Below, one piece after another: positions 61,871-64,000 of a DNA stretch of 64,000 bases. The position numbers were made by a program, and so were the translations under genes. The notes under the pieces are model-generated. The model did not search any database. It was not told the DNA's origin and saw only the letters and a program-made list of their open reading frames with translations. Where the stretch lies: contig NZ_KB898668.1 of NCBI RefSeq assembly GCF_000377765.1, positions 124,001-188,000 of the forward strand, in the 5' to 3' direction. Position 1 is the stretch's first letter. Each line of letters opens with the position of its first letter. This DNA comes from Gracilibacillus lacisalsi DSM 19029. Lineage in GTDB: Bacteria > Bacillota > Bacilli > Bacillales > Amphibacillaceae.

Positions 61871-62145
61871 ATTCCCATTTTGTAGTCATATTCTTTTTCT
61901 TCTTTATCAAACGATTTACTTTCGAAATCCGTTTTAATAAATGGTTTGTAAGAGGGTTCGACATTTGTGACAAAAGGTAATTTTAACAGCGATTGATATG
62001 TATCATCCAACTTTTCCTGATCAACATATATCATCGCATATTTTAACTTTTTTGACACATGAACCATATGACCAAATTTTTTAATATGTTTTACATGCTT
62101 CATTTGATGAAACCAAACGATTAATCCTTGTCTTTTTACTAGCAT
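61867..62145 (-). CDS. ylbG: DUF2129 family protein YlbG
   Basis: A 92-residue protein starting MLVKRQGLIVWFHQMKHVKH, matching YlbG (DUF2129); function unknown. The ATG at 62145 follows GTGAGGTG. It ends ...YDYKMGI, and its stop codon is the first part of repeat F2, which may have replaced the original 3' flank. Conserved position between ylbF and rsmD. Confidence 0.92.
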   Translation of the reverse strand: MLVKRQGLIVWFHQMKHVKHIKKFGHMVHVSKKLKYAMIYVDQEKLDDTYQSLLKLPFVTNVEPSYKPFIKTDFESKSFDKEEKEYDYKMGI

Positions 62146-62173
62146 AAGGCACCTCACTTTTTACTGCATTTCG

Positions 62174-62617
62174 CTAAGAAGCTCTACAGCCACACCCACT
62201 GCTTCCGGATCCACAGCCACATCCACCATCTGTAAGTGCTGCTCCATCCATCGGAACTTTTACTTTATCACTTACACTAAAAGCTACTAACTGACTAATC
62301 TCATCTAGAAATTTCTGAAGATTGGTTTCAGCCATTTTATAAGCAGCAATGGATTCATGCATATCCATCTCACGTTTGGCTACACGTATTTCTTTCATTA
62401 TTTTACTATAATCAGGATGATATCTGCCAAACCTTTCTACTTCATCGTACGATTGCTTTATTTGATTAAAGTTCGTGATTAGTTCCTGTGCTTTTTCATC
62501 CTGTTCCATTACTTCTTTTGCTTTATAAAAATCCTGCATAACATCAGATTCTAATACCATCTGACCTAGTGCTTCTGATTTATCTAGAATATCAACAATT
62601 TCCATTGTTGCTAACAT
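62174..62617 (-). CDS. ylbF: YlbF family regulator (Y-complex component RicF)
   Basis: YlbF (RicF) works with YmcA and YaaT in the Y-complex that promotes RNase Y-dependent RNA maturation and Spo0A activation. The 147-residue helical protein starts MLATMEIVDILDKSEALGQM and ends in a cysteine-rich tail, GGCGCGSGSSGCGC, consistent with iron-sulfur binding reported for the complex. Ribosome site GGAGGTGTAAG. Confidence 0.93.
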   Translation of the reverse strand: MLATMEIVDILDKSEALGQMVLESDVMQDFYKAKEVMEQDEKAQELITNFNQIKQSYDEVERFGRYHPDYSKIMKEIRVAKREMDMHESIAAYKMAETNLQKFLDEISQLVAFSVSDKVKVPMDGAALTDGGCGCGSGSSGCGCRAS

Positions 62618-62680
62618 AACTCTTACACCTCCATATCTTTATCATACCAATTATAAGAAAGAAATTAAAGAGGCAGCACT

Positions 62681-62914
62681 CTAATCATTCCAAGAGCCTG
62701 CCATTTGCATGAGTAATCGTACCATCTGTATATTTTGTTGTGCTTTTGCCATACGTTGAGGTAACGTTTTTCCATAAAATTGTTTTGCCTCTGTTTCCAA
62801 TTCGCCAATCCTACTTGGATTTCTTGTTAAATACCGATACCACTCAGGATTCAGCCGAATGAAACGCCACAAGTCTTCTCGCTGCTGGATAAAACGGTAG
62901 GTTTCCGGCTCCAT
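62681..62914 (-). CDS. ylbE: YlbE-like protein
   Basis: A 77-residue protein with FIQQREDLWRFIRLNPEWYRYLTRNP, the YlbE family signature. Function unknown. It lies 10 bases after ylbD and is preceded by TTAGGAGGAT, so the pair is probably one unit. Confidence 0.9.
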   Translation of the reverse strand: MEPETYRFIQQREDLWRFIRLNPEWYRYLTRNPSRIGELETEAKQFYGKTLPQRMAKAQQNIQMVRLLMQMAGSWND

Positions 62915-62924
62915 CTATATCCTC

Positions 62925-63314
62925 CTAATCCTTTGGTTTATAAAAGAAATTGTCTGATTGAAATTGGCCCATTTGATTATTTCGGAATTGTTTAAATTGA
63001 TCTATCAATGTCACAATATTATCTATAGCGCCATTTAGATCATTAATATGATTTTCTACTTGATTCACATCTAATTTTTCGATATGTTTCCAAAATTTTT
63101 GATAAAGTTGATTGGTGGAGGTATCTTCTGATTCGTTATTGTCTTGAGTTGCCTTATATTTTTCCCAAGCAGGGTCTTCCTCACCTAATAAAACATATTG
63201 CTCATAAGCCTCTTGCAAGCTCATTTTTCCACTTTTAATTTCCTTTATTAAAAGTGGATGCTCATGAATGAATGCTTTAAATTGTTGTACAGAAGGATTG
63301 GATGCGTTTTTCAT
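62925..63314 (-). CDS. ylbD: YlbD family spore coat protein
   Basis: A 129-residue hydrophilic protein containing VQQFKAFIHEHPLLIKEI and QEAYEQYVLLGEEDPAWEKY, as in YlbD, annotated as a putative coat protein. It is acidic and probably helical. Ribosome site GAGAGGAGTAC precedes the ATG; ylbE follows immediately. Confidence 0.88.
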   Translation of the reverse strand: MKNASNPSVQQFKAFIHEHPLLIKEIKSGKMSLQEAYEQYVLLGEEDPAWEKYKATQDNNESEDTSTNQLYQKFWKHIEKLDVNQVENHINDLNGAIDNIVTLIDQFKQFRNNQMGQFQSDNFFYKPKD

Positions 63315-63383
63315 AGCTGTACTCCTCTCTTACAACTTCTCTACCACAATATATGCAAATGGCCTATTTTTGTGCTTTTGGCA

Positions 63384-64000
63384 TTATTTTTGAATGAAAT
63401 TTTGGGTGTAAAATGATTGGTAAACCCCAACACCCAAATGTGTATATTCTTCTTTTAATAAAGCTTCCCGATGGCCCTCACTGTTAAGCCAACCGTGAAT
63501 GACAGCTGGAGCATCAACATAATGAGCAGCTATATTCTCTCCTGCAGATAAATAATGAGCATTAGCGGCTAACAAGCGTTCCTTCAACCCATCACCATTC
63601 AAGCTATAATGGGAAAAATAATTCTCTTCAAACATATCTTGACTATGAGCTTTTGCAGCATCTGCTGCCTGGTCATCCCATGATAATATTTCCAATTCAT
63701 GTTCAGCACGAATTTCGTTTGTTAAGTCAAAAATTTGTTGTTCTAATCCTTCCTCAATGGCTTTCCATTGATCTTCATCCGGTTCGCTAGCTTCTGTTAT
63801 TTCCCCCCAATAGAACAACTCATAAGGTTTTAACAACTCAAACGCATCTTTATTCAGCAGCCGTATACCTGCTAATTTTTCCGTGAATTGATCGATATAT
63901 AACTGAGCAAATACCTCTTCAGATAGTCTTAATACAGGCCTTTGTTGTAAATCATCTTCAGTCAATTTAAATCGTATATGATCAAACTCAATTTCTTCTT
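63384..64000 (-). CDS. ylbC: CAP-domain protein YlbC, C-terminal part (cut by window edge)
   Basis: The frame is open from the right window edge to 63384, about 205 codons, so the N-terminus is outside. The first part (LTEDDLQQRPVLRLSEEV; KPYELFYWGE) fits the CAP-associated N-terminal domain, and the second is a CAP/SCP domain with LTNEIRAEHELEILSWD, HSQDMFEENYFSH, GENIAAHY and VIHGWLNSEGHREALL. It resembles YlbC/YkwD-type secreted proteins; a signal peptide would lie off-window. Function unknown. Confidence 0.9.
   Translation of the reverse strand, partial: EEIEFDHIRFKLTEDDLQQRPVLRLSEEVFAQLYIDQFTEKLAGIRLLNKDAFELLKPYELFYWGEITEASEPDEDQWKAIEEGLEQQIFDLTNEIRAEHELEILSWDDQAADAAKAHSQDMFEENYFSHYSLNGDGLKERLLAANAHYLSAGENIAAHYVDAPAVIHGWLNSEGHREALLKEEYTHLGVGVYQSFYTQNFIQK

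Overview
The window is chromosomal DNA from an AT-rich, endospore-forming Firmicute of the family Bacillaceae. Gene order follows Bacillus subtilis over long stretches: ylbC-to-rpmF, the division/cell-wall (dcw) cluster, spoIIGA-sigE-sigG, ylmC-to-divIVA-ileS-lspA-rluD, the pyr operon, then rqcH and yicC. Sporulation genes (sigE, sigG, spoIIGA, spoVD, spoVE, an sspP homologue, yfhD, ylbJ) and a meso-DAP type MurE agree with this. A genus such as Gracilibacillus, Oceanobacillus or Virgibacillus is plausible, but that is inference from protein resemblance only.

Layout. 1-2.3 kb: divergent yicC (cut by the window edge) and rqcH. 2.4-10.1 kb: an accessory block with a manganese catalase, a DUF3892 protein, a decayed MFS transporter behind an intact-looking T-box, csoR without copper genes, a DUF2207 membrane protein, two VOC-fold proteins, a small zinc-ribbon protein and SspP. 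10.3-22 kb: the ten-gene pyr operon (pyrR-P-B-C-AA-AB-K-D-F-E, minus strand) with two PyrR attenuators and a clear promoter. 22-31.5 kb: rluD, lspA, ileS with a T-box, then divIVA, ylmH, ylmG, sepF, ylmE, ylmD, ylmC. 31.6-34.6 kb: yfhD, sigG, sigE, spoIIGA. 35.5-52 kb: the dcw cluster from mraZ to ftsZ, all minus strand, lacking murG and murB between spoVE and divIB. 52-64 kb: bshC, a DUF3397 protein, ylbO, rpmF, yceD, tmcAL, ylbL, ylbJ, coaD, rsmD and ylbG-F-E-D-C (ylbC cut by the window edge).

How the genes work together. The pyr operon makes UMP de novo and imports uracil under PyrR/UMP control. The dcw cluster couples peptidoglycan precursor synthesis (MurE, MraY, MurD), septal synthases (PBP2B, SpoVD, SpoVE) and the divisome (FtsL, DivIB, FtsA, FtsZ, with SepF and DivIVA from the ylm block). 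SpoIIGA, sigma-E and sigma-G are the compartment-specific sporulation regulators.

The least ordinary content is between genes. Four families of structured intergenic repeats occur: (i) four copies of a 160-270 bp long-hairpin element, placed as two opposed pairs, whose stems differ in sequence between copies but stay paired; (ii) two copies of a four-module palindrome with a 50 bp module period, one inside the ileS leader; (iii) an eight-module array with a period close to 21 bp and internal inversion, upstream of the sigG terminator; (iv) two nearly identical copies of a roughly 175 bp element with inverted ends. None has an open reading frame that looks real.
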